Source: Sphingopyxis panaciterrulae (GTDB lineage: Bacteria > Pseudomonadota > Alphaproteobacteria > Sphingomonadales > Sphingomonadaceae). From it: a stretch of DNA of 64,000 nucleotides. A program made the translations under genes and the position numbers. The notes below the pieces were generated by a model, which was given only the letters and a program-made list of their open reading frames with translations, was not told where the DNA came from and made no database searches. The DNA lies in the NCBI RefSeq assembly GCF_014199295.1, contig NZ_JACIJH010000002.1, positions 267,001 to 331,000 of the forward strand. The letters are read 5' to 3'. This document shows, one piece after another, positions 24,564 to 33,686 of this stretch (the stretch's first letter is position 1; each line of letters opens with the position of its first letter).

Positions 24564-25277
24564 CTATTTGCGGCGGTAGCGGAAATACCAGACCTCATGC
24601 CCCTGTGCCCGCGCCTTGGCTTCGTAGCGCGTCTCGGGCCAGCCGGCGGGGCGGGTCAGGAAATCCTCCGCGCTTTCCGCCAGCCATTCGAACTGGTGCC
24701 GGTGCCGCCGCATCACCATCAGCGCGTGGGCGAGGTAGACGGGATGGTCGGTGCCGAAGCGGAATTCCCCTCCGGGCTTCAGCTTTGCGGCGATCAGGTC
24801 GACCGGGCCGTCGTTCATCATCCGCCGCTTCGCGTGCCGCGCCTTGGGCCAGGGATCGGGATGGAGCAGATAGACGAAGGACAAGGCACTATCCGGCACC
24901 CGGCGCAGCACCTCCAGCGCGTCGCCATGCCGGATGCGGACGTTGCCCAGCGGCGGGTGCTGTCCATGATCCCCCGCGACATGGACGAGGGCCTGCGCGA
25001 CGCCATTCACAAAGGGTTCGGCGCCGATGAAGCCGTGATCGGGCAGCATGTCGGCGCGCGCCGCCATATGCTCGCCGCCGCCGAAACCGATCTCGAAATG
25101 CAGCGGACGATCGTCGCCGAACAGACGCTGCGCGCCAACTTCGCCGCCATCCGGCACCGCGATGCGCGGCAGCAGGCTGTCGATCAACTCCTGCTGCCCG
25201 GCGCGCAGGGGCTTGCCCTTGGCGCGGCCATAGAGGCGGTTGAGCGTGGTCGGGTCGCCGGACTTGTAAGCGGTCAT
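24564..25277 (-). CDS. trmB: tRNA (guanine-N7-)-methyltransferase
   Basis: 237 residues from ATG 25277 (MTAYKSGDPTTLNRLYGRAK). The SAM-binding motif HFEIGFGGGEHMA, the HPDPWPKARHAKRRM catalytic segment and the FRFGTDHPVYLAHA block are the TrmB signature. The enzyme makes m7G46 in the tRNA variable loop using S-adenosylmethionine. Fittingly, it lies 52 bases downstream of metK on the same strand, the gene supplying that methyl donor, and probably shares its transcript. A longer frame adds twelve residues without a good ribosome site. Confidence 0.95.
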   Translation of the reverse strand: MTAYKSGDPTTLNRLYGRAKGKPLRAGQQELIDSLLPRIAVPDGGEVGAQRLFGDDRPLHFEIGFGGGEHMAARADMLPDHGFIGAEPFVNGVAQALVHVAGDHGQHPPLGNVRIRHGDALEVLRRVPDSALSFVYLLHPDPWPKARHAKRRMMNDGPVDLIAAKLKPGGEFRFGTDHPVYLAHALMVMRRHRHQFEWLAESAEDFLTRPAGWPETRYEAKARAQGHEVWYFRYRRK

Positions 25278-25329
25278 GGCGGGCGCGTTAGCGATACGGC
25301 GCCGGGGCGGCAAGCGCCCCGGCGGTCGA

Positions 25330-26553
25330 TCAGGCGAATGCCGCCTTCAGCTTGTCGGTCAGGTCGGTGCGTTCCCACGGGAAAGCATCGCCGTTCGCCT
25401 GGCGGCCGAAATGGCCATAGGCGGCGGTTTCGCGATAGATCGGCTTGTTGAGGCCAAGGTGGGTGCGGATGCCCTTGGGCGTCAGCCGAACGAGCTGCGG
25501 GATCAGCTGTTCGATCGCCGCCTCGGTCACACCCTCGGCCGCGGTGCCGTGCAGGTCGACATAGACCGACAGCGGCTCGGCGACGCCGATTGCATAGGCA
25601 AGCTGGATCGTGCAGCGGCGCGAGAGGCCCGCGGCGACGATATTCTTGGCGAGGTAGCGGGTGATATAGGCTGCCGAGCGGTCGACCTTGGTCGGGTCCT
25701 TGCCGCTGAACGCGCCGCCGCCATGCGGGCTCGCGCCGCCATAGGTGTCGACGATGATCTTGCGACCGGTCAGCCCGGCGTCGCCGTCGGGTCCGCCGAT
25801 CTCGAAGCGCCCGGTCGGGTTGATGTGATAGACGGTGTTCGCGGTCAGCAGTTCGGCGGGCAGAACGTCGGCGACCACGCCCTTCACATAGTCGCGCAGC
25901 TCGGCATATTTCGCCTCGTCGCCTTCGCCGCCATGGAAATAATAGCCCGGCGCATGCTGGGTCGACACCACGATCGCGGTCGCCTCGACCGGGCGCTCGT
26001 TGGCATAGCGCAGCGTGACCTGGCTCTTGGCGTCGGGCTCGAGGAAGGGCGCCGTGCCCGCCTTGCGGTCGGCCGCCATGCGCTCGAGAATCTTGTGGCT
26101 GTAGTCGAGCGTCGCGGGCATCAGGTCGGGCGTCTCGTCCGACGCATAGCCGAACATGATGCCCTGGTCGCCGGCGCCCTCGTCCTTGTCGGCGGCTTCG
26201 TCGACCCCCTGCGCGATATGCGCCGACTGGCCGTGGAGATTATTCTCGAAGCGCAGCGTCTCCCAGTGGAAGCCGTCCTGCTCGTAGCCGATCTCCTTCA
26301 CCGTGCGGCGCACGGTGGCCTCGATCTCGTCGAGTGCGCCCGGCGCCCAGGCGCCATTCTCATAAACGCCCTTGCAGCGGATCTCGCCCGCCAGCACGAC
26401 GAGCTGGGTCGTGGTCAGCGTTTCGCACGCGACGCGTGCTTCGGGGTCTTTCGACAGGAACAGGTCGACGATCGAATCCGAAATCTGGTCCGACACCTTG
26501 TCGGGATGCCCTTCGGACACGCTTTCGGACGTGAAGAGGAAGCTGTTGCGCAT
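25330..26553 (-). CDS. metK: S-adenosylmethionine synthetase
   Basis: 407 residues, slightly longer than the 384 of E. coli as in other alphaproteobacteria. Diagnostic motifs are [17 protein letters not shown], the signature [10 protein letters not shown] and the second signature [19 protein letters not shown]. The enzyme makes SAM from methionine and ATP. Only 49 bases separate it from the lnt stop upstream; this gap is too short for the common SAM riboswitch classes and no such fold was recognised. The start [10 protein letters not shown] is preceded by GGCCTCCC on the minus strand, a weak ribosome site. Confidence 0.98.
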   Translation of the reverse strand: MRNSFLFTSESVSEGHPDKVSDQISDSIVDLFLSKDPEARVACETLTTTQLVVLAGEIRCKGVYENGAWAPGALDEIEATVRRTVKEIGYEQDGFHWETLRFENNLHGQSAHIAQGVDEAADKDEGAGDQGIMFGYASDETPDLMPATLDYSHKILERMAADRKAGTAPFLEPDAKSQVTLRYANERPVEATAIVVSTQHAPGYYFHGGEGDEAKYAELRDYVKGVVADVLPAELLTANTVYHINPTGRFEIGGPDGDAGLTGRKIIVDTYGGASPHGGGAFSGKDPTKVDRSAAYITRYLAKNIVAAGLSRRCTIQLAYAIGVAEPLSVYVDLHGTAAEGVTEAAIEQLIPQLVRLTPKGIRTHLGLNKPIYRETAAYGHFGRQANGDAFPWERTDLTDKLKAAFA

Positions 26554-26602
26554 GGGAGGCCTTCTGATTCGAATATAAAGGATGCTTTATGTCCGGCCGC
26601 TG

Positions 26603-28258
26603 TTAGCGTCCGCGACGCCTGAACGCAATGGCAAGTGCGAGGAGCAGCAGCGCAAAGCCGACGGACAGATAGTTGCCGTGCCGCGCGAAGGGTGTCGGCG
26701 CATGGGCGCGCGGGATATGCGTGTCGATCCGTCCCGCCCGGTGCATCGGGATCGATTCGAGCACCCGTCCATCGGCATCGATCACGGCGCTGATCCCGGT
26801 CGGGGTCGCGCGGACGATCGGCAGCCCTTCCTCGATTGCCCGCAGCCGCGCCTGCGCCAGATGCTGCGGCGGCCCCCACGCGCCGAACCAGGCGTCGTTG
26901 GAGGGGTTGAAGAGGAAATCGGGCCGGTGCGCGCGGTCGACGACCTGGCCCGAAAAGATGATCTCGTAGCAGATCTGCAACCCCGCCTTGCCAAAGGCGC
27001 CGAGGTCGATCGTGCGCGGCCCCGGCCCCGGCCAGAAATCGATGTCGCCGGGCGCGAGCCGCGACAGGCCGATCGCCGACAGCAAAGGCCGCATCGGCAG
27101 ATATTCGCCATAGGGAACCAGATGCGCCTTGTCGTAGCGCGGGCCGAGGCTGCCGTCGGCATGCACCGTCATCACCGCGTTGCGCGCGCCGACGACCTCG
27201 CCCGTCGGGTCGACCTCCAGCTTCAGCGCGCCGAGCAGCATCAGGTCGTTCGGGTTCATCAGGCTGGTCAGCCGCCCGCGCGCCTCGGCCGGCGAACGGT
27301 CGTAATAGACGGGCGGATAGCCCGCCTCGAGATAGTCGGGAATCGCCGCCTCGGGCCACAGGATCAGGCGCGGCGCGTCGCCCTTCGGCACCGTCAGCCC
27401 GGCGAGCTTGGCGAAATTGACATCGGCCTTGCCGCCCTCCCACTTGTCCTCCTGCCCGATATTGGGCTGGACGAGGGTGATGGGGATGCGCTGCGGGGCA
27501 TCCACGGCCTTGCCGTTTATCGCGGCGGCGGCCCCCGCGCCGGCGATGCTGGCAATGGCACCGGCCGTGATGCCTGCCAGGAGCAGGGCGGCAAGCCCGG
27601 CCAGCTTCCATCGCCGCGCGACCAGCAGAAGCGGAACGCCTGCCGCCAGCACGGCCAGTGCGCCGAGCCCATAGGTTCCGATCCAGATCGCGGGAGACGC
27701 CATCGGTCCGACCGCAACCGCGCCGAGCGGATTCCACGCAAAGCCCGTAAACACCCAGCTTCGCAGCCATTCGCTCAGCGTCCATAGTGCGGCGAAAGCG
27801 AGGATGAAGGACGGCGTCGCCCCTGCGAAGGCAGGGGCCGCATTCGGCCTTGCGCCTTGGCTGCCCGCCGCCGCCGCCTTCGCAGGGGCGACGAATGTCT
27901 GCACGGCCCAAGCCCCCCACGCCGCGAGCGCCGGATAGGCAGCCAGATAGAGCGCCAGCAGCAGCACCGCGACCCAGCCGAGCCACGCCGGCATCGCCGC
28001 CTGATAGGTGAAGGCGGTCGCGATCCAGTTCAGGCCAAGCGTGAAATGGCCGACCCCGAATGCCCAGCCGATCCCGAGCGCGCGCCGGCCGCGCGGGGCT
28101 CGCGCGACGAGCATCATCCATGCCGCGAAGGCGAGCAGCGTCAGCGGCCACAGGCCGAGCGGCGCGAAGCCTGTGGCCGAGACGAGGCCGAGCAGCAGCG
28201 CGAGGCCCTTGGGCCAGCGGTCGGCGAACAGGAGGATGCGCGAGGAAAAGCCGGTCAC
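26603..28258 (-). CDS. lnt: Apolipoprotein N-acyltransferase
   Basis: 551 residues from a GTG at 28258-28256, whose GTGA overlaps the hydroxylase stop by four bases and fixes the start (VTGFSSRILLFADRWPKG). About six hydrophobic segments precede the nitrilase-like domain. The triad is visible: Glu in LILWPEAAIPDYLE, Lys in RYDKAHLVPYGEYLP and Cys in GLQICYEIIFSG. Lnt adds the third acyl chain to lipoproteins at the periplasmic face of the inner membrane. An insertion rich in Ala/Pro (KAAAAGSQGARPNAAPAFAG) between TM segments is unusual and may be a translated piece of the intergenic repeat type seen elsewhere. Confidence 0.95.
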   Translation of the reverse strand: MTGFSSRILLFADRWPKGLALLLGLVSATGFAPLGLWPLTLLAFAAWMMLVARAPRGRRALGIGWAFGVGHFTLGLNWIATAFTYQAAMPAWLGWVAVLLLALYLAAYPALAAWGAWAVQTFVAPAKAAAAGSQGARPNAAPAFAGATPSFILAFAALWTLSEWLRSWVFTGFAWNPLGAVAVGPMASPAIWIGTYGLGALAVLAAGVPLLLVARRWKLAGLAALLLAGITAGAIASIAGAGAAAAINGKAVDAPQRIPITLVQPNIGQEDKWEGGKADVNFAKLAGLTVPKGDAPRLILWPEAAIPDYLEAGYPPVYYDRSPAEARGRLTSLMNPNDLMLLGALKLEVDPTGEVVGARNAVMTVHADGSLGPRYDKAHLVPYGEYLPMRPLLSAIGLSRLAPGDIDFWPGPGPRTIDLGAFGKAGLQICYEIIFSGQVVDRAHRPDFLFNPSNDAWFGAWGPPQHLAQARLRAIEEGLPIVRATPTGISAVIDADGRVLESIPMHRAGRIDTHIPRAHAPTPFARHGNYLSVGFALLLLALAIAFRRRGR

Positions 28259-29031
28259 GCTCGCGGCCCTAGCCGGGACGGCGGCAAGTCGCCAAGCCCG
28301 ATATCGGTACCGCACGCCTTGTCCCAGAAACGGAAATAGAGGCCATAATTTCCCCGATAGGCGGCGTGGTGCCGCTGGTGATGCGTCGCCGTTATCAGCC
28401 AGCGCCCCGCCGGTCCATGGACGAGCGCGCGCGGAAACATCTCCCACCCCATATGATTGCCGATGCCCATCACCGTCATGATCGCGAGCACGAGGCCGAG
28501 CACCGCGACATGGATCGGGATCAGGAAGACAAGCGCGGGAACGACGATCGCGCCCGTGACCGCCTCGATCGGGTGAAAGCTCATCGCCGCCCACGCGGTC
28601 GGCGGTCGGCTTTCATGGTGCACCGCATGGGCGAGGCGGAACCAGCGCGGGCGATGGAGCAGCCGGTGGGTCCAATAGAAGAAACTGTCGTGGAGCAGCA
28701 GATAGAGAAGCAGGCTGACCGGCAGATACCAGAGCGGCCGGGCGTCGATGTCGCCATAGATGCGGGTCCAGCCATGCGCCTGCCAGCCCCAGGCGACGAT
28801 GCCGGCGGGCAGGCCGTAGATCGCGGTGCTGGCGAGGCTCCAGCCGATCTCGCGCCGCATCTGGGCGCCGCGCCCGCGATAGAGACCAGGGTGCCGGAGG
28901 CGCGTCGCAAGGGCGAAGGCGCCGCTGCTGACCAGATAGCGCAGCGCGACGATTGCCGTCATCGCCAGCGCGGAGAGCGCGATGGCAAGCGCGGTTGCGG
29001 TGGATGCGGTCGGGAGCGCGATATCGGACAC
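28255..29031 (-). CDS. Fatty acid hydroxylase/sterol desaturase superfamily membrane protein
   Basis: 258 residues with four or five hydrophobic helices and the three His boxes of the di-iron family: HDSFFYWTHRLLH, HAVHHES and HHQRHH. The family includes sterol desaturases, lipid hydroxylases and the carotenoid 2,2'-hydroxylase CrtG. It is divergent from crtY by 243 bases; because many sphingomonads make 2-hydroxylated carotenoids, a carotenoid ring hydroxylase is possible but unproven. A lipid hydroxylase is equally consistent with its coupling to lnt. Its length rules out the short CrtZ type. Confidence 0.8.
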   Translation of the reverse strand: MSDIALPTASTATALAIALSALAMTAIVALRYLVSSGAFALATRLRHPGLYRGRGAQMRREIGWSLASTAIYGLPAGIVAWGWQAHGWTRIYGDIDARPLWYLPVSLLLYLLLHDSFFYWTHRLLHRPRWFRLAHAVHHESRPPTAWAAMSFHPIEAVTGAIVVPALVFLIPIHVAVLGLVLAIMTVMGIGNHMGWEMFPRALVHGPAGRWLITATHHQRHHAAYRGNYGLYFRFWDKACGTDIGLGDLPPSRLGPRA

Positions 29032-29085
29032 CGGCGGATTTAGCCGGAAGCGGGCAGCCTTGTCATCCGCGGCGTTGGTTTAAAC

Positions 29086-29163
29086 CGTCATTGCGAGCGC
29101 AGCGAAGCAATCCAGAGCGGTTACCGCCTGCCCTGGATTTGCTTTGCTGCGCTCGCAATGACG
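29086..29163. repeat. Inverted GTCATTGCGAGC-type repeat
   Basis: CGTCATTGCGAGCGCAGCGA at 29086-29105 continues to TCCAG and is mirrored by CTGGATTTGC through GCTCGCAATGACG ending at 29163. The loop is about 17 bases. It lies in the divergent gap between the hydroxylase and crtY; a related, more degenerate copy is at 48839-48936. Such palindromes are widespread intergenic repeats in alphaproteobacteria; no coding content. Confidence 0.85.
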
Positions 29164-29274
29164 AAGGTGGCCATAGCCTGTCGGAGGCATGTTTGCGACG
29201 GACGCCCCTTCGACGGGCTCAGAATGAGCGGAGAGAGGCTTTTCCACGCTATCGCGCTCGGCTACGCCAGCCCG

Positions 29275-30432
29275 ATGACCGCCACCCCGTCCTCGCGCTG
29301 CGACATCGCCATCGTCGGCGGTGGGCTGGCCGGCGGGCTGGCGGCGCTTGCGTTCGCGGCGAAGCGGCCCGACCTCGACGTGCGGCTGATCGAGGCCGGG
29401 GCGGTTGGCGGCAACCATATCTGGTCTTTCTTCGACAGCGACATCGCGAAGCGCGACCGCTGGCTGGTGGCGCCGCTCGTCCGCCATCACTGGCCCGCCT
29501 ATGACGTCCGCTTCCCCGGCCACGCCCGCACGCTACGCATGGGCTACAAGAGCATCACTGGCGAGGCACTGGCCGAAGGGGTCGCGGCGGCGCTGCCCGC
29601 GGGGCATGTCGTCGCCGACCGCGCGCTCCACGTCGCGCCCGATCATGTGCTGCTCGCCGCGGGCGGACGGCTCGACGCGCGGCACGTCATCGACGCGCGC
29701 GGCGCCGGCAACGGGTCAGCGCTGACCTGCGGCTGGCAGACATTCGTCGGGCAGGCGCTGACCGTTCGGGGCGGGCACGGGCTGACGCGGCCGGTGGTCA
29801 TGGACGCGACGGTCGAGCAGGTGGACGGCTATCGCTTCGCCTATCTGCTCCCGCTCGATGCGGAGACGATCTTCATCGAGGACACTTGCTTCGGCGATTC
29901 GCCCGACATCGACGTTCCGGCGGCCCGCGCGCGCATCAGGGCCTATGCCGGGGCGCAGGGGTGGAAGGCGAAGAGGGCGGCGGCGCGCGAAGAGAGCGGG
30001 GTGCTGCCGGTGGTGATCGCGGGCGATTTCGACCGCTATTGGCCGCGCTCGGACCGCACCGCGCGCATCGGCGCGCGCGCCGGGACGTTTCACGCGACGA
30101 CCGGCTATTCCCTTCCCGATGCCGTGCGCACCGCCGCCGCGCTTCTCGAGTCGATCGGTCCCGACCTGCCCGCCTTGCTGCGCGAGCGCGCCGCGGCGTC
30201 ATGGCGGCGCCAGCGCTTCTACCGGATGCTCGGCGCGATGCTGTTCCGCGCGGCGCAGCCCGATGAGCGCTACCGTATCTTCGAACGCTTCTATCGCCTG
30301 CCTGCGGGACTGATCGCGCGTTTCTATGCCGGCCGTTCGCGCCGCGGCGACAAGCTGCGGTTGCTGGTCGGCAGGCCGCCGGTACCCATCGGCCGCGCCG
30401 TCGCTGCGCTCCGGCGTTTCGACTGGCGATGA
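29275..30432 (+). CDS. crtY: Lycopene beta-cyclase
   Basis: 385 residues from ATG 29275 (MTATPSSRCDIAIVGGGLAG); earlier in-frame ATGs at 29158 and 29224 would place the N-terminus in the repeat and before the FAD motif. It has the GGGLAGGLAALAF dinucleotide fold, GGNHIWSFFD, and the QTFVGQALTV and FIEDTCFGD segments typical of bacterial CrtY. It converts lycopene to beta-carotene with a redox-neutral flavin. Its end overlaps crtI by four bases, so the pathway genes are translationally coupled. Confidence 0.95.
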   Translation: MTATPSSRCDIAIVGGGLAGGLAALAFAAKRPDLDVRLIEAGAVGGNHIWSFFDSDIAKRDRWLVAPLVRHHWPAYDVRFPGHARTLRMGYKSITGEALAEGVAAALPAGHVVADRALHVAPDHVLLAAGGRLDARHVIDARGAGNGSALTCGWQTFVGQALTVRGGHGLTRPVVMDATVEQVDGYRFAYLLPLDAETIFIEDTCFGDSPDIDVPAARARIRAYAGAQGWKAKRAAAREESGVLPVVIAGDFDRYWPRSDRTARIGARAGTFHATTGYSLPDAVRTAAALLESIGPDLPALLRERAAASWRRQRFYRMLGAMLFRAAQPDERYRIFERFYRLPAGLIARFYAGRSRRGDKLRLLVGRPPVPIGRAVAALRRFDWR

Positions 30433-31904
30433 AGGCTATCGTCGTCGGCGCGGGGTTCGGCGGCCTCGCGCTCGCGATCCGGCTCCAGTCGGCGGGCGTG
30501 GCGACCACCATCGTCGAGGCGCGCGATCGGCCCGGCGGGCGTGCCTATCACTGGCGGCGCGAGGGCTTCACCTTCGACGCCGGGCCGACCGTCATCACCG
30601 ATCCGCCGTGCCTTGGGGATCTCTGGGCGCTGAGCGGGCAGGACATGGCCGCCGACGTCGAACTGGTGCCCGTCGCGCCATTCTACCGGCTCGACTGGCC
30701 CGATGGCTCGCGCTTCGACTATTCGAACGACGAGCCCGCGCTGCGCGCCGAAATCGCGCGGTTCAACCCCGCTGACGTCGCGGGCTACGAGCGCTTCCTC
30801 GATTATGCGAAGGGGGTGTATCGGGAAGGCTATGTAAAACTCGGCTCGGCCGCTTTCCTCGACATGGCGTCGATGCTCCGCGCCGCGCCCGCGCTGATGC
30901 GCCATCGCGCGTGGCGCAGCGTCTATTCGGTCGTCTCCTCGCATGTGAAAGACGGTCGATTGCGACAGGCGCTGTCGTTCCACAGCCTGCTCGTCGGCGG
31001 CAATCCGATGACGACGAGCGCAATCTATGCGCCGATCCATATGATCGAGAAACAGGGCGGGCTGTGGTGGGCGCGCGGCGGCACCAATGCGCTGGTCGCG
31101 GGGCTGGTGCGGCTGTTCGAACGATTGGGCGGCACGCTGCGGCTCGGTGATCCGGTGACGGCCATCGAGACGCGGGGCGACCGCGCGACCGGGGTGACGA
31201 CACGAAGCGGCTGGCGCGCCGATGCCGATGCGGTCGCGTGTAACGGCGACCTGATGCACAGCTACCGCGACCTTCTCGCCGGGCATCGGCGCGGACCGAA
31301 AGCCTCGCGCCGCCTCGCGCGCAAGCGCTGGTCGCCCTCGCTGTTCGTGGTCCATTTCGGGGTGAAGGGCGCCTATCCCGACATCGCGCATCACAATATC
31401 CTGTTCGGCCCGCGCTATCGGGGTCTGCTCGACGACATCTACCGCAAGGGCGTCGTGCCCGGCGATTTTTCGCTCTACCTCCACCATCCGAGCGCGACCG
31501 ACGCCGGCATGGCGCCGGCGGGGCACGCCTGTTTCTATGCGCTCGCGCCGGTCGCGCATCTCGGCAAGACGCAGGCCGACTGGGACGGCGCGTTCGGGCA
31601 GCGCTTCGCCGACGCGATCCTCGCCGAGGTCGAGCGGCGCGTGCTGCCGGGGCTGCGCGCCAATCTCGTCACCCGCTTTCACTATACGCCGCGTGATTTC
31701 GGGCGCGACCTCTCGGCGCATCTCGGCAGCGCCTTCAGCCTCGAACCGCTGCTGCGGCAGAGCGCCTGGTTCCGCGCCCACAATCGGGACGACGCGATTT
31801 CCAATCTTTACTTCGTCGGCGCGGGGACGCATCCGGGCGCAGGTATCCCCGGGGTCGTCGGCAGCGCCAAGGCGACGGCTGCGCTGATGCTGGAAAGGAT
31901 ATAG
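30429..31904 (+). CDS. crtI: Phytoene desaturase (lycopene-forming)
   Basis: 491 residues, typical for CrtI. The N-terminus MKAIVVGAGFGGLALAIRLQ binds FAD, followed by GGRAYHWRREGFTFDAGPTVI. The C-terminal LYFVGAGTHPGAGIPGVVGS is the family signature. It desaturates 15-cis-phytoene to all-trans-lycopene at the membrane surface. ATGA overlap with crtY; a 121-base gap with an inverted repeat separates it from the LOG gene and then crtB. Confidence 0.97.
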   Translation: MKAIVVGAGFGGLALAIRLQSAGVATTIVEARDRPGGRAYHWRREGFTFDAGPTVITDPPCLGDLWALSGQDMAADVELVPVAPFYRLDWPDGSRFDYSNDEPALRAEIARFNPADVAGYERFLDYAKGVYREGYVKLGSAAFLDMASMLRAAPALMRHRAWRSVYSVVSSHVKDGRLRQALSFHSLLVGGNPMTTSAIYAPIHMIEKQGGLWWARGGTNALVAGLVRLFERLGGTLRLGDPVTAIETRGDRATGVTTRSGWRADADAVACNGDLMHSYRDLLAGHRRGPKASRRLARKRWSPSLFVVHFGVKGAYPDIAHHNILFGPRYRGLLDDIYRKGVVPGDFSLYLHHPSATDAGMAPAGHACFYALAPVAHLGKTQADWDGAFGQRFADAILAEVERRVLPGLRANLVTRFHYTPRDFGRDLSAHLGSAFSLEPLLRQSAWFRAHNRDDAISNLYFVGAGTHPGAGIPGVVGSAKATAALMLERI

Positions 31905-31918
31905 GGTCTTCACATTTT

Positions 31919-32004
31919 CGTCATTCCCGCGAAGGCGGGAATCCATCTCCTGACGGTTTTCAGGCGAAGGCAGGTGATGGATTCCCGCCTTCGCGGGAAT
32001 GACG
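31919..32004. repeat. Inverted CATTCCCGCGAAGGCGGGAAT-type repeat
   Basis: CGTCATTCCCGCGAAGGCGG at 31919-31938 runs on to AATCCATC and is mirrored exactly by GATGGATTCCCGCC through GGGAATGACG ending at 32004. Each arm is itself a small palindrome. It lies between crtI and the LOG gene and would form a stable hairpin in a crtYI-LOG-crtB transcript, possibly attenuating or protecting the upstream part. Confidence 0.85.
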
Positions 32005-32025
32005 ATCAAGATAGAGTGTCATGCT

Positions 32026-32607
32026 ATGAAACGCCTCGCCGTCTATTGCGGGTCCGCGACCCCCGCCGATCCCGTCTATATCGAAACCGCGCGCCACGTC
32101 GGCCGTACGCTGGCGAGCCGCGGCATCGGCGTCGTCTATGGCGGCGGGCGGCTCGGGCTGATGGGCGCGGTCGCCGATTCGGCGCTCGAGGCGGGCGGCG
32201 AGGTGATCGGGGTGATCCCCGACGCGCTCGTCGGCACCGAGGTCGCGCACCGCGGCGTCACCGAGCTCCATGTCGTCTCGGGGATGCACGAGCGCAAGCG
32301 CATGTTCACTGACCTCTCCGACGGCTTCCTCACCATCCCCGGCGGTGTCGGGACGATGGACGAGCTGTGGGAGGCGATAAGCTGGGCGCAGCTCGGCTAT
32401 CATGCCAAGCCGGTGGGGCTGCTCAACGCGGCGGGTTTCTACAATGATCTGATCGCCTTCAATCGCCGGATGATCGACACCGGCTTCATCCGCCCGGCGC
32501 ACGCCGGGATCATGATCGTCGACGCCGGGATCGACGAGCTGCTCGACAAGATGGCGGATTATCGCCCGCACGAACCGATCTTCGCGATGAAGGCCGACGA
32601 TTTGTGA
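32026..32607 (+). CDS. LOG-family nucleoside 5'-monophosphate phosphoribohydrolase
   Basis: 193 residues from ATG 32026 (MKRLAVYCGSATPADPVYIE). It has the GGGRLGLMG loop and the family signature PGGVGTMDELWEAISWAQLG, with catalytic Arg/Glu region MHERKRMF. LOG proteins cleave cytokinin riboside monophosphates or AMP-like nucleotides to base plus ribose 5-phosphate; many bacterial members act as general nucleotide hydrolases. Its insertion between crtI and crtB, upstream of NAD-salvage genes, is unexpected. The ATG at 31999 is less likely because it lies inside the repeat. Confidence 0.92.
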   Translation: MKRLAVYCGSATPADPVYIETARHVGRTLASRGIGVVYGGGRLGLMGAVADSALEAGGEVIGVIPDALVGTEVAHRGVTELHVVSGMHERKRMFTDLSDGFLTIPGGVGTMDELWEAISWAQLGYHAKPVGLLNAAGFYNDLIAFNRRMIDTGFIRPAHAGIMIVDAGIDELLDKMADYRPHEPIFAMKADDL

Positions 32608-32611
32608 TCTC

Positions 32612-32712
32612 CCCCTTTCCTTGGGGAAAGGGGATCGGGGGGGAGGGGGCGGATGCGTGAACTTGCCTTTTTCATTCCCCTCTTCCAACCCTCTCCCCTG
32701 AGGGGGAGAGGG
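32612..32712. repeat. Two palindromes before crtB; the second covers its ribosome site
   Basis: CCCCTTTCCTT with GGGGAAAGGGG forms a hairpin at 32612-32633, just after the LOG stop. A second perfect hairpin, CCCTCTCCCCTG pairing with AGGGGGAGAGGG, spans 32689-32712. The AGGGGGAG at 32701-32708 is also the ribosome site of crtB (ATG 32715), so the fold would sequester it. This may tune phytoene synthase translation; inference from sequence only. Confidence 0.75.
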
Positions 32713-32714
32713 TT

Positions 32715-33686
32715 ATGAGCTACGACGCCGACGCCCTCCACGGTTTCGCGCACGACAGCATCGCGCGGGGCTCGAAGAGCTTCGCGCTCGCGAGCCGGCT
32801 GTTCGACCGGCAGACGCGCGAGCGCGTCTGGCTGCTCTACGCCTGGTGCCGCGCCGCCGACGACCTCGTCGACGGACAGGATCATGGCGGGGCGATGCGG
32901 CACGGCGGCGGCGGCAAGCATGATGCGAAGGCGGCGCTCGCGCGCATCGACGCGCTGACCGACCGGGCCTATGCGGGCGATCCGACCGGTGAACCCGCGT
33001 GCGACGCGCTCGGCCTGCTGCTCACCGAAATCGCCATTCCGCGCAGCGTCATCGACGACATCATTGCCGGCTTCGCGCTCGACGCGGACGACTGGCGGCC
33101 GCGCAGCGAGGCCGACCTGCTGCGCTATTGCTATCATGTCGCGGGCGCGGTCGGGGTCGCGATGGCGCTGATGATGGGGATCGACCCCGGCGACGAGACG
33201 ACGCTCGACCGCGCCTCGGATCTCGGCATCGCCTTCCAGCTCGCCAATATCGCGCGCGACGTGGCGGAGGATGCCGCCGCCGACCGCTGCTACCTGCCCG
33301 ACGAATGGCTGGTCGAACTCGACATCCCGCCGGGCCAGCACATGCACCCCGCCTTCCGCCCGCGCCTGTCGGTGATGGCCAAATGGCTGGCCGAGATGGC
33401 GGGGGATTATGAGGCGTCGGCGCGCTGGGGTGCGCGCAAGCTTGGCCCGCGCAGCCGCTGGGCGGTGCTCGCCGCGACCGGCATCTACGGCGATATCGCC
33501 CGCGAGGTGCGGCGGCGCGGCGATCATGCCTGGGACCACCGCACCGCGACGTCCTTCGCCGCCAAGCTCGGCTGGGTCGCGCGTGCCGGCTGGTCGGTGC
33601 TGCGCCGGCCGCCGCAGCGCCGGATCAGCCGCGAAGGGCTGTGGACGCGACCCCGGGCAGAAGCGCGCACGGGGGCAGGCGAATGA
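32715..33686 (+). CDS. crtB: Phytoene synthase
   Basis: 323 residues. It carries the two Asp-rich motifs of squalene/phytoene synthases, the first in YAWCRAADDLVDGQDHG and the second in FQLANIARDVAEDA, plus RCYLPDEWL. It condenses two geranylgeranyl diphosphates to phytoene, the first committed step before CrtI. Its stop overlaps the pnuC start (ATGA). The ribosome site lies in an inverted repeat (see 32612-32712). Confidence 0.97.
   Translation: MSYDADALHGFAHDSIARGSKSFALASRLFDRQTRERVWLLYAWCRAADDLVDGQDHGGAMRHGGGGKHDAKAALARIDALTDRAYAGDPTGEPACDALGLLLTEIAIPRSVIDDIIAGFALDADDWRPRSEADLLRYCYHVAGAVGVAMALMMGIDPGDETTLDRASDLGIAFQLANIARDVAEDAAADRCYLPDEWLVELDIPPGQHMHPAFRPRLSVMAKWLAEMAGDYEASARWGARKLGPRSRWAVLAATGIYGDIAREVRRRGDHAWDHRTATSFAAKLGWVARAGWSVLRRPPQRRISREGLWTRPRAEARTGAGE

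Noticed and set aside
26554..26602. SAM riboswitch upstream of metK
   Set aside because: The gap to lnt is only 49 bases and shows no conserved SAM-riboswitch core that I can recognise.
28255..29031. Naming the hydroxylase crtG or crtZ
   Set aside because: The His boxes only define the superfamily; it is too long for CrtZ, and adjacency to crtY across a divergent promoter is not sufficient for crtG.
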